A stretch of 64,000 nucleotides of DNA, from contig NZ_AP024901.1 in the NCBI RefSeq assembly GCF_024347075.1, positions 943,364 to 1,007,363 on the forward strand, read 5' to 3'. The stretch is from Vibrio rarus. Its GTDB lineage: Bacteria > Pseudomonadota > Gammaproteobacteria > Enterobacterales > Vibrionaceae. Shown piece by piece: positions 19,291 to 28,726 of this stretch. Below the pieces are notes generated by a model. The model did no database searches and was not told the DNA's origin. It saw only the letters and a program-made list of their open reading frames with translations. The position numbers were made by a program, and so were the translations under genes. Positions within the stretch are counted from its first letter, which is position 1. The number at the start of each line of letters is the position of its first letter.

Positions 19291-20354
19291 TAGATACGAC
19301 CTTTTTGAGAAATAAGTAGCCAAAGGAAGAAAGGTGCTCCAAGTACGGCGGTGATAATACCTACGGGTATTTCTAGTGGAGCCACTAACACTCGAGAAAG
19401 CATGTCAGAGATAAGCAGCAGTAATGCCCCTAACACAGTAGAAAGGGGGAGCAACACTTTGTGATTAGGGCCTGCTATCATTCGCCCTAGGTGTGGCACG
19501 ATGAGACCGATAAAACCTATCATGCCAGCTAGGGATACGGTGACACCAACGCCAGCTGCGGTTAATAAAATTAAGCGACGCTTTAGTTTTTGTACCTCAA
19601 TGCCCAAATGGCTGGCTTCCGCTTCCCCTAATAACAGCGCGTTTAAATTGGCGGCATCGCGATAAAATAACACCCCTAGAATCAGTAAAACTGCGCATGC
19701 GAAAGTGACACCGGAAAAATTGGCTCCCGCTAGAGAACCCATAGTCCAAAGGGAGAGATCTCTTAGTGCTTGGTCATCGGCGTAATAATTGAGTAGCCCT
19801 AACATAGCGCCGGACAACGCGCCAATGGCCACGCCCGCCAACAGCATCATAGTGACCGAGGTGCCAGTGGGAGAGGTGCCTAACTGATACACCACCAATG
19901 TGGTTATGGCGCCCCCTAAAAAAGAGAACAGAGGAACAGTGCCAAACATGAGCAACTGCGGATAACTGTTGGCAAGGGAACCAAATACCACAATGGCTAA
20001 TGCCGCGCCTAATGCGGCACCGGCAGAGACGCCAATGATGCCCGGATCCGCTAATGGATTACGAAACAGCCCCTGCATTACAGCACCGCAAATGGCTAAG
20101 ATGCCACCAATAGCAATGGCTAATAGAGTTCGAGGTAAACGCACTTGCTGCACAATCATATGTACGTGTGCAGGCAGAGAGTGGTTATCTAAGCCAAACA
20201 GGTTCCAATTAGGTAACAGGGCTTTCATGCTTTGGCCAAAGCTGATATCCATAGGTCCAACACTTATGGACAAGATACTGGCCAGATAGACCACCACGAG
20301 CGAGCTGCCTAGTAATAACGGTATGGGCAACTTAAAAGAAGACGCAAAATTCAT
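19290..20354 (-). CDS. hutC: Heme ABC transporter permease
   Basis: 354 residues of FecCD/BtuC type with about ten transmembrane helices. Family segments include LPRTLLAIAIGG, GLFRNPLADPGIIGVSAGAALG, and a C-terminal GFIGLIVPH motif that contacts the ATPase. It forms the inner-membrane channel for heme. The gene follows hutB by 2 bases and precedes hutD with a 1-base overlap. Confidence 0.96.
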   Translation of the reverse strand: MNFASSFKLPIPLLLGSSLVVVYLASILSISVGPMDISFGQSMKALLPNWNLFGLDNHSLPAHVHMIVQQVRLPRTLLAIAIGGILAICGAVMQGLFRNPLADPGIIGVSAGAALGAALAIVVFGSLANSYPQLLMFGTVPLFSFLGGAITTLVVYQLGTSPTGTSVTMMLLAGVAIGALSGAMLGLLNYYADDQALRDLSLWTMGSLAGANFSGVTFACAVLLILGVLFYRDAANLNALLLGEAEASHLGIEVQKLKRRLILLTAAGVGVTVSLAGMIGFIGLIVPHLGRMIAGPNHKVLLPLSTVLGALLLLISDMLSRVLVAPLEIPVGIITAVLGAPFFLWLLISQKGRI

Positions 20355-20356
20355 AA

Positions 20357-21205
20357 TTACGGGTTCTCAAAGGTTTGATGAAGTGACTGGCTTAATTGCA
20401 CGCTTTCAATACCAAACCCACCAATAATGGCACTTCCAGGGATTGGGATGATGTTATTTTGTGCCGCCGCAGGCGTGGCCGCTAATAACGGGAACGCCTT
20501 AATAATACCTTGCTGACCACCAAGGGCATCCCAAGTACGTTGGGCCACTAAAATATAGTGAGGTTGAATATCTACAATCGCTTCAAACGACATGGATTTA
20601 TAGGAGCTAAAGTCTTTATTGGCGGGGTTTTGTGCCCCTGCCAGTTGAATGATTTTATCAATAGTGGTGTTAGAGCCAGCAATTGTTGCGGGGCGGCCTT
20701 TACTTAGCATCGCAAAAATAGCTTTGGGATGCGTGGTATTTGTGAGTTGAGTAAGGTGCTCAATTTGCTGGTGGAGCTGCTGTTTTAGCTGTGTTGCCTT
20801 GGCCTGTGTTGCGGTGATTTGGGCGATAGTGTCAATTCTTGCTGCTAAATCTTGTTCACTATCACCTGATGAAACGGTGACCACTTGGATGCCCGCCGAT
20901 TTTAGCAATTGCAAAGTGGAGTCAGGGCCCATTTCGTGAGAACCAATTACATGAGTCGGGTTTTGCGCCATTAAGCCTTCCGCTGACAATTGACGGTGAT
21001 AACCCACTTGAGGTAAGGCGTTAGCAGGATCAAAGTGTTTACTGGTGACATCAATGGCCACAAGTTGATCTTCTGCTCCAAGAGCGTATACCAACTCAGT
21101 GATACTGGAACCGACACTGATAATGCGATTGGGCTCAGTGTTTTGCTGCGCGAATGCTGAAAAGGCGAATAGGGTACAGTTGATAAGTAGGAGTAGTTTT
21201 TTCAT
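20357..21205 (-). CDS. hutB: Periplasmic heme-binding protein
   Basis: 282 residues from the ATG at 21205, which overlaps the exbD stop as ATGA. A signal peptide (MKKLLLLINCTLFAFSAFAQ) confirms this start over an upstream in-frame one inside exbD. The body is a class III binding protein (PF01497): RIISVGSSITELVYALG and VGYHRQLSAEGLMAQNPTHVIG. It passes heme to HutCD. Confidence 0.95.
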   Translation of the reverse strand: MKKLLLLINCTLFAFSAFAQQNTEPNRIISVGSSITELVYALGAEDQLVAIDVTSKHFDPANALPQVGYHRQLSAEGLMAQNPTHVIGSHEMGPDSTLQLLKSAGIQVVTVSSGDSEQDLAARIDTIAQITATQAKATQLKQQLHQQIEHLTQLTNTTHPKAIFAMLSKGRPATIAGSNTTIDKIIQLAGAQNPANKDFSSYKSMSFEAIVDIQPHYILVAQRTWDALGGQQGIIKAFPLLAATPAAAQNNIIPIPGSAIIGGFGIESVQLSQSLHQTFENP

Positions 21206-21624
21206 GATTGGCTCTCTTCCATGACGATATTCGTCGCTTCTATTTTGTGTTGTTGTAGCCATGCTAGAACTTTAAGCATGGACTCTACATCGGCGGATTT
21301 ATCGGCTGCGATAATAATCTCTTGCTTAGGTACTGTGTTTACTTGAGTGAGTAAGGCATCGGTAAAGGCTTGCCAGTGCTCAAAACTCTTGCCATCTATG
21401 GCCCATTTAGGCTCTGCAGCAAGAATATTTATGGTAATGACAGCGCTGTCTTGCTCGTTTAATACTTGTGTATCCTCTGTTTGCGGAATCGCCACATCCA
21501 TCGTTTTTATCGTGATGTTAGCGGTCAATAACAGGAATACCATCACGATAAAAATGATGTCTAATAAAGGGGTGAGATCAGGAGTAAACTCCTCTTCAAA
21601 TAGACTGGATTGGGACTTGATCAT
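21202..21624 (-). CDS. exbD: TonB-system energiser ExbD
   Basis: 140 residues. A single N-terminal transmembrane helix (about 20-42) carries the conserved Asp in PLLDIIFIVMVFLLL, followed by a periplasmic domain. It works with ExbB to couple the proton gradient to TonB. It overlaps exbB and hutB by 4 nt each. Confidence 0.95.
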   Translation of the reverse strand: MIKSQSSLFEEEFTPDLTPLLDIIFIVMVFLLLTANITIKTMDVAIPQTEDTQVLNEQDSAVITINILAAEPKWAIDGKSFEHWQAFTDALLTQVNTVPKQEIIIAADKSADVESMLKVLAWLQQHKIEATNIVMEESQS

Positions 21625-22310
21625 GCGACTTCCTCAGGTAATAAAGTGGTGTCTTTACATGATTTGGAGTCCTCTGGGCACTCAATAGAGATCCCTTCTA
21701 TGTGTAGGTTGCTGTGGTTAAGCGTGTATTCAATTTTTGCTAATGTCTTTTCTACCCACATACTTAACAACTGTGCTCCGGTAATCGCTGGCAGGGCAAT
21801 AAGCAACCCGACCGCGGTAGTGGACATCGCTAAACCAAGGCCATCGGCCAATACCGCAGGAGAAATAGAACCGGAGGTGTGGGCAAGACCTTTAAACATA
21901 TCAATCAGGCCTAATACCGTGCCTAATAAGCCGATTAACGGGCTGATAACACCGATAATGGCAAGTACTCGAATGCCGGATTTATATTGTTGGCGTTTTT
22001 TAAACAACCAAATACTCACCGCTTCTTCACGTAATTCTTTTGTAAAACTACGATGGCCTAACAGCATGCGCATCGCTTGATAGATGATGGTTTTTCCTTG
22101 CAGATCGCGTTCAATAAAGAGCTCAACTTGAGCCGAATCAGAAAAATTGATGTAGTGCACTTTCGACAATATTTGCTTGGTGTGTGTGCGTCCATTAATC
22201 AACATATATAAGGTGCGTTCAATAATGAGCATAACGGTGAGCGCTGAAAGAACAGTTAGCGGTAAGGTCATCATTCCGAGTTGGCTATGAAGCGTAATCA
22301 AGGTGTGCAT
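21621..22310 (-). CDS. exbB: TonB-system proton channel ExbB
   Basis: 229 residues of the MotA/TolQ/ExbB family. Three transmembrane helices are visible (about 15-35, 110-130 and 155-178); the second carries ISPLIGLLGTVLGLIDMF and the third the conserved T-rich TTAVGLLIALPA segment. Order tonB-exbB-exbD-hutBCD matches the TonB1 set of Vibrio. Confidence 0.95.
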   Translation of the reverse strand: MHTLITLHSQLGMMTLPLTVLSALTVMLIIERTLYMLINGRTHTKQILSKVHYINFSDSAQVELFIERDLQGKTIIYQAMRMLLGHRSFTKELREEAVSIWLFKKRQQYKSGIRVLAIIGVISPLIGLLGTVLGLIDMFKGLAHTSGSISPAVLADGLGLAMSTTAVGLLIALPAITGAQLLSMWVEKTLAKIEYTLNHSNLHIEGISIECPEDSKSCKDTTLLPEEVA

Positions 22311-22327
22311 AATCGGCTCGTTTAGGT

Positions 22328-23188
22328 TTATTGAAGTTTAAAGTTAATGGGAACTTGCACCCGATAGGCGATGCGTTGTCCTTGTTCGTTGTGGCGTTGA
22401 AATTGCCATTCGGATACGGATTTCATTGCGGCATCATCTAAAATCTTATGTCCAGACGATGAAACAATGCTTTGTTTGATTTGCTTGCCCTCTGTATTTA
22501 TCCAAATCTCAATTAATGTACTGCCCTGCAAGCCACGTCGTTGCGCGAGCCTTGGGTAGCCCACTGCTGTAGGTTTGGCCGAAAAAGTCGGCGTGGTGAC
22601 GAGTTTAGGTTTGCTGGCGCTGGCGGCATTGGCACTTGTGTGACGCTGGGGTTTATCTGCCGTTAAAGGCGCTTTTGTCTGCGTTGTTTGCATTGGCTTT
22701 GTTTCTACCCGTTTAGTTTCCACCGGTTTAGTTGTCGGTGGCTGGGATTTTTGTTTAGCCTTGTGCGGAGTTAACTTGGGTGTCTCTATTTTTTTTGCTG
22801 TAGGTGTTACTGGTTCAGGTTTTGCAACAGGTTTTGCAACGGGTTTTTTAATGGGAGTCACTTTTTTGGGTGTGACGGTACTCTTTACTTTGGCCACGGG
22901 TGACACAGCAGGCTTAGTGACAACTGGCTTGGTTTGCTTTAAAGGTGTGACTTTTTGCACCACAGGCGCAGTTAGTGCTTTAGGTTGCTTTGTTGGTGGC
23001 GTCTCGCTCACAGTTTTGACGGGTTGAGGTCGTGAGACAAAGGTAATACTTACCGCTTGTCCTTGTTCACTGCTCGCCATAGAAATGGATTGCTTTGCTG
23101 GTGTAAAAGAGAGTGCGACCCCGTGGATCAGAAGAGAAATACCACCGGCGACTAAATATCGATACTGTTTCACTGTGGTTAAATCCAT
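22328..23188 (-). CDS. tonB: Energy transducer TonB
   Basis: 286 residues from the ATG at 23188 (a TTG two codons earlier is less likely). An N-terminal helix (about 10-28) anchors the protein in the inner membrane. A long Pro/Lys/Val/Thr-rich spacer (about 50-190) spans the periplasm, and the C-terminal domain has YPRLAQRRGLQGSTLIEIWI and FQRHNEQGQRIAYRVQVPINF. It should energise outer-membrane heme receptors such as the one at 31019-33166. Confidence 0.95.
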   Translation of the reverse strand: MDLTTVKQYRYLVAGGISLLIHGVALSFTPAKQSISMASSEQGQAVSITFVSRPQPVKTVSETPPTKQPKALTAPVVQKVTPLKQTKPVVTKPAVSPVAKVKSTVTPKKVTPIKKPVAKPVAKPEPVTPTAKKIETPKLTPHKAKQKSQPPTTKPVETKRVETKPMQTTQTKAPLTADKPQRHTSANAASASKPKLVTTPTFSAKPTAVGYPRLAQRRGLQGSTLIEIWINTEGKQIKQSIVSSSGHKILDDAAMKSVSEWQFQRHNEQGQRIAYRVQVPINFKLQ

Positions 23189-23215
23189 GCTCAATCAAGT
23201 CTACTGAAAGTCATT

Positions 23216-23256
23216 ATGCAGATAATGCGAATAATATCAATTATCATTTGCATTAT
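23216..23256. promoter_or_regulatory. Candidate Fur-binding region between tonB and hutW
   Basis: AT-rich overlapping hexamers (GATAAT at 23221, AATAAT, and ATTATCA at 23240) lie 30-60 bases upstream of tonB and in the divergent promoter region of hutW. The match to a single 7-1-7 Fur box is imperfect, but Fur control of this divergon is known in Vibrio. Confidence 0.5.
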
Positions 23257-23368
23257 ATTTTAAGATCAATATAGTAGTCACAAAATTGAGTTAATGATAT
23301 TTATTCGCATTTGATCTTATGGCAAAAATAGCCCCATCTTCATCGAACATGTTGCAAGCAAAAAGAAA

Positions 23369-24754
23369 ATGAACCTTGAATTAAACAATACAGAGATAAC
23401 GGGCAAGCATACTCCAGACCCACTGCGCTTCGCTTTTAACAAGAAAAAAGGGCCTCATGCAGGGGGTATGGCAAAGCCAGTGCCACATGAACACACTCAA
23501 TCTACCCTTAGCACAGCATACTCAGCGAAAGGGGAAAAAGGTCCTCGTTGTCTTTATATACACATACCCTTTTGCCGCGTGCGTTGTACTTATTGTAACT
23601 TTTTCCAGTACGCTTCTAGTTCGCAACTCATTGACCGCTATTTTGATGCGCTGAAAAAAGAGTTGTTATGGAAAGCCTCTCTGCCTTGGACACAAGCATA
23701 TCCTTTTCAAGCGGTGTATATCGGTGGTGGGACACCCACAGATTTAACCGCTAAGCAAATACAGCAACTAGGTAAGATGATTCATGATCATTTCCCGTTA
23801 ACTCCTGATTGTGAAATTACTTTAGAGGGGCGTATCAATCGTTTTGATGACCAAAAATTTGAGTCAGCCTTAGCCGGGGGAATTAATCGCTTTTCGTTTG
23901 GTGTTCAAAGCTTTGATAGCAAAGTGCGCCGTAGCGCAAAACGCTTGAATGACGGTGACGAAGTATTACAAAGATTACAGCACTTTGTGAGTTATGACAG
24001 TGCCCCCATTGTCATCGATCTACTGTACGGATTACCTCATCAAACATTAGATGTTTGGGCTGAAGATTTGAATTTGTATCTGGAAAGTGGCGCTCATGGC
24101 GTGGATCTTTATCAGCTTATAGAGATGCAAAACTTACCAATGGAACGTTTAGTCAAGCAAGGGAAATTACCCTTTCCTGCCAATACTCAAGTTAAAGCTC
24201 AAATGTACAAAATGGGCGTTGAATTTATGGCACAGCACCATCAACGACGCCTCAGTGTTAACCACTGGAGTTCGGATAACCGTGAGCGCTCTATTTATAA
24301 CAGCTTGGCAAAAACTTGCGCACAAGTACTGCCTCTTGGGGCAGGAGCGGGGGGGACGGTGAACGGCATTAGCACTATGCAATATCGTGATATGGATAAG
24401 TACATCGAAGCGGGTAGCAACAATCAATTTGCCGCAGCAATGGCCTTTTTCAGTGCACCGAATGCTGCTCTTATCAATGGAATTAAAGCCGCTTTTGATC
24501 GTGGCGTATTGAGTGCTACCGCCTTGCCTCAAGGGGTGTTTGAACAATTGCGTCCACTGTTTGATATTTGGCAAAGAAATGGCTTGGTTGATGTCCAACA
24601 AGGCTATTTATCTTTAACGCTCGCAGGTCAGTTTTGGTCAGTCACGTTAGCGCAAAACCTCATTTGGTTGATGTCTAATAACCTTGTATCTGAGCATCAT
24701 GTACCTGATGAACAAGTAGTAATACACAATAATAAAACCCACACAGCGGCATAA
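23369..24754 (+). CDS. hutW: Heme utilisation radical SAM protein HutW
   Basis: 461 residues. The radical SAM cluster motif CRVRCTYC is near residue 69, and HemN-like segments follow (YIGGGTPTDLT, GINRFSFGVQSFD). HutW proteins are HemN/ChuW relatives found beside hutX and hutZ; the E. coli homologue ChuW opens the heme ring without oxygen. First gene of hutWXZ, divergent from tonB. Confidence 0.94.
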   Translation: MNLELNNTEITGKHTPDPLRFAFNKKKGPHAGGMAKPVPHEHTQSTLSTAYSAKGEKGPRCLYIHIPFCRVRCTYCNFFQYASSSQLIDRYFDALKKELLWKASLPWTQAYPFQAVYIGGGTPTDLTAKQIQQLGKMIHDHFPLTPDCEITLEGRINRFDDQKFESALAGGINRFSFGVQSFDSKVRRSAKRLNDGDEVLQRLQHFVSYDSAPIVIDLLYGLPHQTLDVWAEDLNLYLESGAHGVDLYQLIEMQNLPMERLVKQGKLPFPANTQVKAQMYKMGVEFMAQHHQRRLSVNHWSSDNRERSIYNSLAKTCAQVLPLGAGAGGTVNGISTMQYRDMDKYIEAGSNNQFAAAMAFFSAPNAALINGIKAAFDRGVLSATALPQGVFEQLRPLFDIWQRNGLVDVQQGYLSLTLAGQFWSVTLAQNLIWLMSNNLVSEHHVPDEQVVIHNNKTHTAA

Positions 24755-24767
24755 TTTAAGGAAAAGC

Positions 24768-25286
24768 ATGTATACAAAGTTAACGAAACAGCAGGTATTG
24801 GAAGCGGTAGCAAACATTATGGAAAGTGATAGCTCTGTTCCTGTATCACAAATGGCAGTGGATCTGAATGTAACCGAAGGTGAAATTACTTTTGTGTTGC
24901 CATCTACAATGGTGACGGTTATTGCTGGAGAGCAAGCTCAATCGATACTTGAAGCTTTACCTACATGGGGAAAAGTGACCACAATAGTTCACTCTTTTGG
25001 TTCAATCTTTGAATATAAAGCGCCGTTTCCTAAGGGCAAAGTCGCCCATGGTTATTACAACTTAATGGGGCGTGAAGGTGAGCTTCATGGACATTTACGT
25101 TTGGATCTAATTGAACACATTGCCGTGGTGTCTAAACCGTTTCATAAAATGGAAAGCCACTATGTTGGTTTTTTTGATGCCTCTGGTGAGTGTGTGTTTA
25201 AAGTTTACTTAGGCCGTGATAAAAAACGTCAGCTTTTCCCTGAACAACTTGAAAAACTAGCACAACTTAAAAAGGAATTTGCATAA
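24768..25286 (+). CDS. hutX: Heme utilisation cystosolic carrier HutX
   Basis: 172 residues of the HutX/ChuX family. The GKVAHGYYNLMGREGELHGHLRLDLI segment and KPFHKMESHYVGFFDASGECVFKVYLGRDKKR near residues 125-160 are diagnostic. HutX binds heme in the cytosol and hands it to HutZ in V. cholerae. It ends in TAATG shared with hutZ. Confidence 0.94.
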   Translation: MYTKLTKQQVLEAVANIMESDSSVPVSQMAVDLNVTEGEITFVLPSTMVTVIAGEQAQSILEALPTWGKVTTIVHSFGSIFEYKAPFPKGKVAHGYYNLMGREGELHGHLRLDLIEHIAVVSKPFHKMESHYVGFFDASGECVFKVYLGRDKKRQLFPEQLEKLAQLKKEFA

Positions 25287-25867
25287 TGAGTGCTGAAAAT
25301 ATGGACAATGACAACCGCGCAGAAGTAAAGCAACAGCGTCTACAGGGGCGCTTAGGGCCAGAGGTTCAAGCGTTTCGTGATGCGTGCCAAAGCTTGCAAC
25401 TGGCTACTATAACCAAAGAGGGACTACCTCATGTAAGTTATACCCCTTTTGCTTTTGACCAGGCGGGTTATTACATCTTGGTCAGTGATCTTGCCGTGCA
25501 TGGACAGAACCTGAAACTGAACAAGAATGTCTCCATCATGATGGTGGAAGATGAAGGGGATGCGAAGAGTATTCACGCGCGCAAACGTTTGACCTTTGAT
25601 ACCACAGCCGAACACATTGCAAAAGAATCGGACCAAGGGGCGGCGGGTGTCGCCGCGTTATTTGCACGCTTTGGTGATATGGTTAAAAACTTGGCGCAGT
25701 TGGGCGATTTTCATCTCTATAAACTGACCCCGAGCAATGGACGTTATGTGAAAGGCTTTGGCCAAGCGTTTAATGTATCAGGTAATGATTTAGTGGACTT
25801 CTTGCACTTGTCTGAAGGTCATGTACAAGACGAGAAGTCGCGCCATTCAGAGCTCACATCACAGTAA
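25286..25867 (+). CDS. hutZ: Heme-degrading enzyme HutZ
   Basis: 193 residues with a pyridoxamine-phosphate-oxidase-like split barrel: LQLATITKEGLPHVSYTPFAF near 37 and HGQNLKLNKNVSIMMVEDE near 72. The C-terminal FARFGDMVKNLAQLGDFHLYKL segment fits HutZ. The V. cholerae enzyme breaks down heme and releases iron. Translation is coupled to hutX. Confidence 0.94.
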   Translation: MSAENMDNDNRAEVKQQRLQGRLGPEVQAFRDACQSLQLATITKEGLPHVSYTPFAFDQAGYYILVSDLAVHGQNLKLNKNVSIMMVEDEGDAKSIHARKRLTFDTTAEHIAKESDQGAAGVAALFARFGDMVKNLAQLGDFHLYKLTPSNGRYVKGFGQAFNVSGNDLVDFLHLSEGHVQDEKSRHSELTSQ

Positions 25868-26180
25868 TTTGTTTTTAACCATTGAATGGATGAGGCTAAC
25901 TTTCATACTTTGCTTAAAAAGTTCGGCCTTTTTTAAATATTGAGCGGTAAACAGACAACGATGCGCAAGCGCTGGTTAAATAAAGCGTAAATACAGATAA
26001 TTTTGCTGCAACTATTGGTCGTCACGTTATCACTTAGTGACGGCCATTGTTTAGTTCAGTCACAACTCCCCTTTGCCTACCGGAGCTTCTCTACTTTCTT
26101 TTTATTCGTCTTCATTTATTTAACATCTTCTCATTGCAATGCATATTATTAACACAAGAGATAACCAACAAGGATTTTGT
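25868..26180. other. Gap between hutZ and ABC exporter
   Basis: No gene supported. A small AAAAAG/CTTTTT hairpin at about 25916-25934 with a TTCGGC loop may end hutWXZ transcription. Confidence 0.35.
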
Positions 26181-26240
26181 GTGACCGACCCACAAGCTAA
26201 CGTTATGCCCACCCTCAATAAACAATGGTTATACCAATAA
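26181..26240 (+). other. 20-codon ORF in frame with the exporter gene, ended by TAA
   Basis: A GTG start at 26181 has a good ribosome site (aagga, 7 bases upstream). The 19-residue reading MTDPQANVMPTLNKQWLYQ stops at TAA 26238-26240, one codon before the ATG at 26244 and in the same frame. It reads like the lost N-terminus of the exporter, split by a single nonsense codon; a leader peptide is the alternative. Confidence 0.6.
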
Positions 26241-26243
26241 GCG

Positions 26244-27986
26244 ATGAAGCATAAGAGAAAACTCTTATATGCTAACTTTATCGCCTTTATAGCGACGCTG
26301 ATCAGCGTGCCTATTCCGCTATTATTGCCTTTAATGGTGGATGAGGTTCTGTTAGATAAACCCGCGCAGGGATTGGCATTTTTGAATACCGTCTTACCAC
26401 AATCAGCGCAGACGGCGGTGGGCTATATTGTCTCTGTGTTGCTGTTGATTATTGCTATGCGCATAGGTAGCCAAGCATTAAATATCCTGCAAACTCGGCA
26501 GTTTACCTTAGTGTCAAAGCAGCTGACTTGCCAATTACGTCAGTGGATCCTCGATAAACTCGGTAGAGTATCCATGCAACAATATGAAGAAAAAGGTAGC
26601 GGTGGCCTGACTTCGCATTTAGTGACGGATATTGAAACCATTGATAAATTTATTGGCTCTACATTGAGCCGATTTGTTATTAGCATACTGACCGTCATTG
26701 GCACGGGGAGCATTCTGCTGTGGCTTAATTGGCAGTTGGGTTTGTTCATTATTTTAATGAATCCAGTGGTGATTTATTTGTCGCGGAAATTGGGACAAAG
26801 AGTCAAACATTTAAAGAAAAAAGAGAATCAAGCGTTTGAAAAATTTCAGCAACGGTTAGTGGAAACCTTAGATGGAATTTATCAGCTTCGTGCCGCGAAT
26901 CGTGAGCATGAATATTTGGGGCGCTTAAAGCAAGATGCAGAATCCATTCGTATCGACGCGGATAAATACGCGTGGCAATCGGATGCGGCGAATCGCTTGT
27001 CATTTTTAATGTTTCTTATTGGTTTTGAAATTTTCCGTGCGGCGGCCATGTTAATGGTGCTGTTTAGTGATCTCACCATTGGGCAGATCTTTGCTGTTTT
27101 TGGCTATTTGTGGTTTATGTTGTCGCCAGTACAAGAATTGCTAAGTATTCAATTCTCTTGGTATAGCGCATCGGCGGCGATGAAACGATTAAATGGCATT
27201 TTAGAAATGCCCGAAGAGCATCGTCCGTTGGCGACGGTGAATCCTTTCATTAAAGGTCATGCCATTGACATCGAGTTTAACAAGGTTAGTTTCTCCTATG
27301 ATAATGAGCGTAAGGTTCTCGATAACTTTTCATTGACCATTCCTAAAGGAAAACGGGTTGCGCTGGTGGGGGCCTCTGGTGGCGGAAAATCCACTTTGAT
27401 TCAATTGTTGTTGGGGATTTATCAAAAGGACAGCGGTGATATCTTGGTGAATGGGCACAGCATTGAGTCGGTCAGCTACGAAGCGTTACGCAAAGAGTTA
27501 GCCGTCGTGTTACAACAACCGATGATATTTAACGATACATTGCGTCAAAATCTGACGCTAGGGCAGCATTATGAAGAAAGTCAACTGTGGGATGCTCTTG
27601 AGGTAGCGCAATTAAGCGATTTAAACAAGACTTTACCCAATGGCTTAGACTCTCATATAGGTCGTCAAGGGGTTCGTTTATCGGGAGGGCAACGCCAGAG
27701 GTTAGCCATTGCGCGGATGGTATTAAGTAACCCTGAATTGGTGATTTTAGATGAGGCTACTTCAGCATTGGATACGGCGACTGAAGCCAAATTACACGAT
27801 GCATTGAATCGCTTTTTAAAGAATAGAACCACCTTGATTGTGGCGCATCGATTATCTGCAGTAAAACAGGCTGATCTTATCTATGTGTTAGAAGATGGAA
27901 AAGTGATTCAATCGGGTACGCACGTCGATCTCATTGAGGCAGATGGCTTATATCAAACGTTATATGGCAATCTGCAAGTAGGGTAA
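26244..27986 (+). CDS. ABC exporter, fused permease and ATPase
   Basis: 580 residues: six transmembrane helices (about 10-300) then an NBD with Walker A GASGGGKST, signature LSGGQRQR and Walker B LVILDEATS. All catalytic motifs are intact. It resembles MsbA/LapB-type half exporters, which act as homodimers; the substrate is unknown. The ATG at 26244 has little ribosome-site character, whereas an in-frame GTG 63 bases upstream has a good one but is cut off by a TAA stop. Expression may therefore depend on reinitiation, or the gene may be impaired. Confidence 0.85.
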   Translation: MKHKRKLLYANFIAFIATLISVPIPLLLPLMVDEVLLDKPAQGLAFLNTVLPQSAQTAVGYIVSVLLLIIAMRIGSQALNILQTRQFTLVSKQLTCQLRQWILDKLGRVSMQQYEEKGSGGLTSHLVTDIETIDKFIGSTLSRFVISILTVIGTGSILLWLNWQLGLFIILMNPVVIYLSRKLGQRVKHLKKKENQAFEKFQQRLVETLDGIYQLRAANREHEYLGRLKQDAESIRIDADKYAWQSDAANRLSFLMFLIGFEIFRAAAMLMVLFSDLTIGQIFAVFGYLWFMLSPVQELLSIQFSWYSASAAMKRLNGILEMPEEHRPLATVNPFIKGHAIDIEFNKVSFSYDNERKVLDNFSLTIPKGKRVALVGASGGGKSTLIQLLLGIYQKDSGDILVNGHSIESVSYEALRKELAVVLQQPMIFNDTLRQNLTLGQHYEESQLWDALEVAQLSDLNKTLPNGLDSHIGRQGVRLSGGQRQRLAIARMVLSNPELVILDEATSALDTATEAKLHDALNRFLKNRTTLIVAHRLSAVKQADLIYVLEDGKVIQSGTHVDLIEADGLYQTLYGNLQVG

Positions 27987-27993
27987 AGGCATA

Positions 27994-28020
27994 AAATAGC
28001 CGGTGTATCACCGGCTATTT
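27994..28020. terminator. Bidirectional terminator
   Basis: A perfect aaatagccgg/ccggctattt stem lies between the convergent exporter and lipoprotein genes, with A/T tracts on both sides. Confidence 0.8.
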
Positions 28021-28023
28021 TTG

Positions 28024-28587
28024 TCACTGTGTTTTGGGTAAGTCTCTTAACATGGAGTCCACATAGGATTTTATTTTCAACTTACTCTCTTCGGATGCCG
28101 GCTGAGGGGTAGCGTTGGCGCCCCCTTGAGCTAAAGCGTGCCACTTAAGCTCCATGAGTGGGTAAGAATACATGGCAATGACGATGCTTCCTTTTTGCTC
28201 ACTATTAGCAAAGTCGGCCGCAGGGATCCCTGTGCTCAGTTTAATTTTATCGAAAAGTTCTCGATCATTGAGGGCGGATTCTAATGCCACGCCATAACCC
28301 ACTAAAAAATCTGGTTGTTGCTGAAGTGGAACGCGAATGTAGCCTTTTTCGGCCAAACTTTGGCTAATGGCGTCATTAAAGACGTGTTTAATGGTGACGC
28401 CATCATTTTGATCATCAACGAACGTTTGTCCAGAACGAGGGTGCCAAGCATAGGTTTTGGCGTTACTTGAAATGAATTGGTAGTCACCACTGCTGACGAT
28501 GCCAATGGCAAAATTATTACTTGGCTGCGGACTTGTAGTGCAAGCTGATAAAAATAGAACAAGCGCTAACGAAAAAAGTGACTTCAT
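28024..28587 (-). CDS. DUF4136-type lipoprotein
   Basis: 187 residues from the ATG at 28587, preceded by aggtg. A lipoprotein signal ends in LFLSAC, so Cys17 or so would be lipidated. The body resembles DUF4136 (FVDDQNDGVTIKHVFNDAISQSLAEKGYI, then DFLVGYGVAL). Function is unknown for the family. It converges on the ABC exporter and is divergent from the barrel protein at 28727. Confidence 0.75.
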   Translation of the reverse strand: MKSLFSLALVLFLSACTTSPQPSNNFAIGIVSSGDYQFISSNAKTYAWHPRSGQTFVDDQNDGVTIKHVFNDAISQSLAEKGYIRVPLQQQPDFLVGYGVALESALNDRELFDKIKLSTGIPAADFANSEQKGSIVIAMYSYPLMELKWHALAQGGANATPQPASEESKLKIKSYVDSMLRDLPKTQ

Positions 28588-28726
28588 GTACACCTCGACA
28601 AATAAGTTAAGTACGTAAATAGTTATTCACACCGGATATTCATCTAGTAGAATATATGGGGTGGCGATAAAATGTCCAGCAAAAGGCATGTGCCCAGTGA
28701 TGGCTTTCATAAGAAAAGGACTTTAT

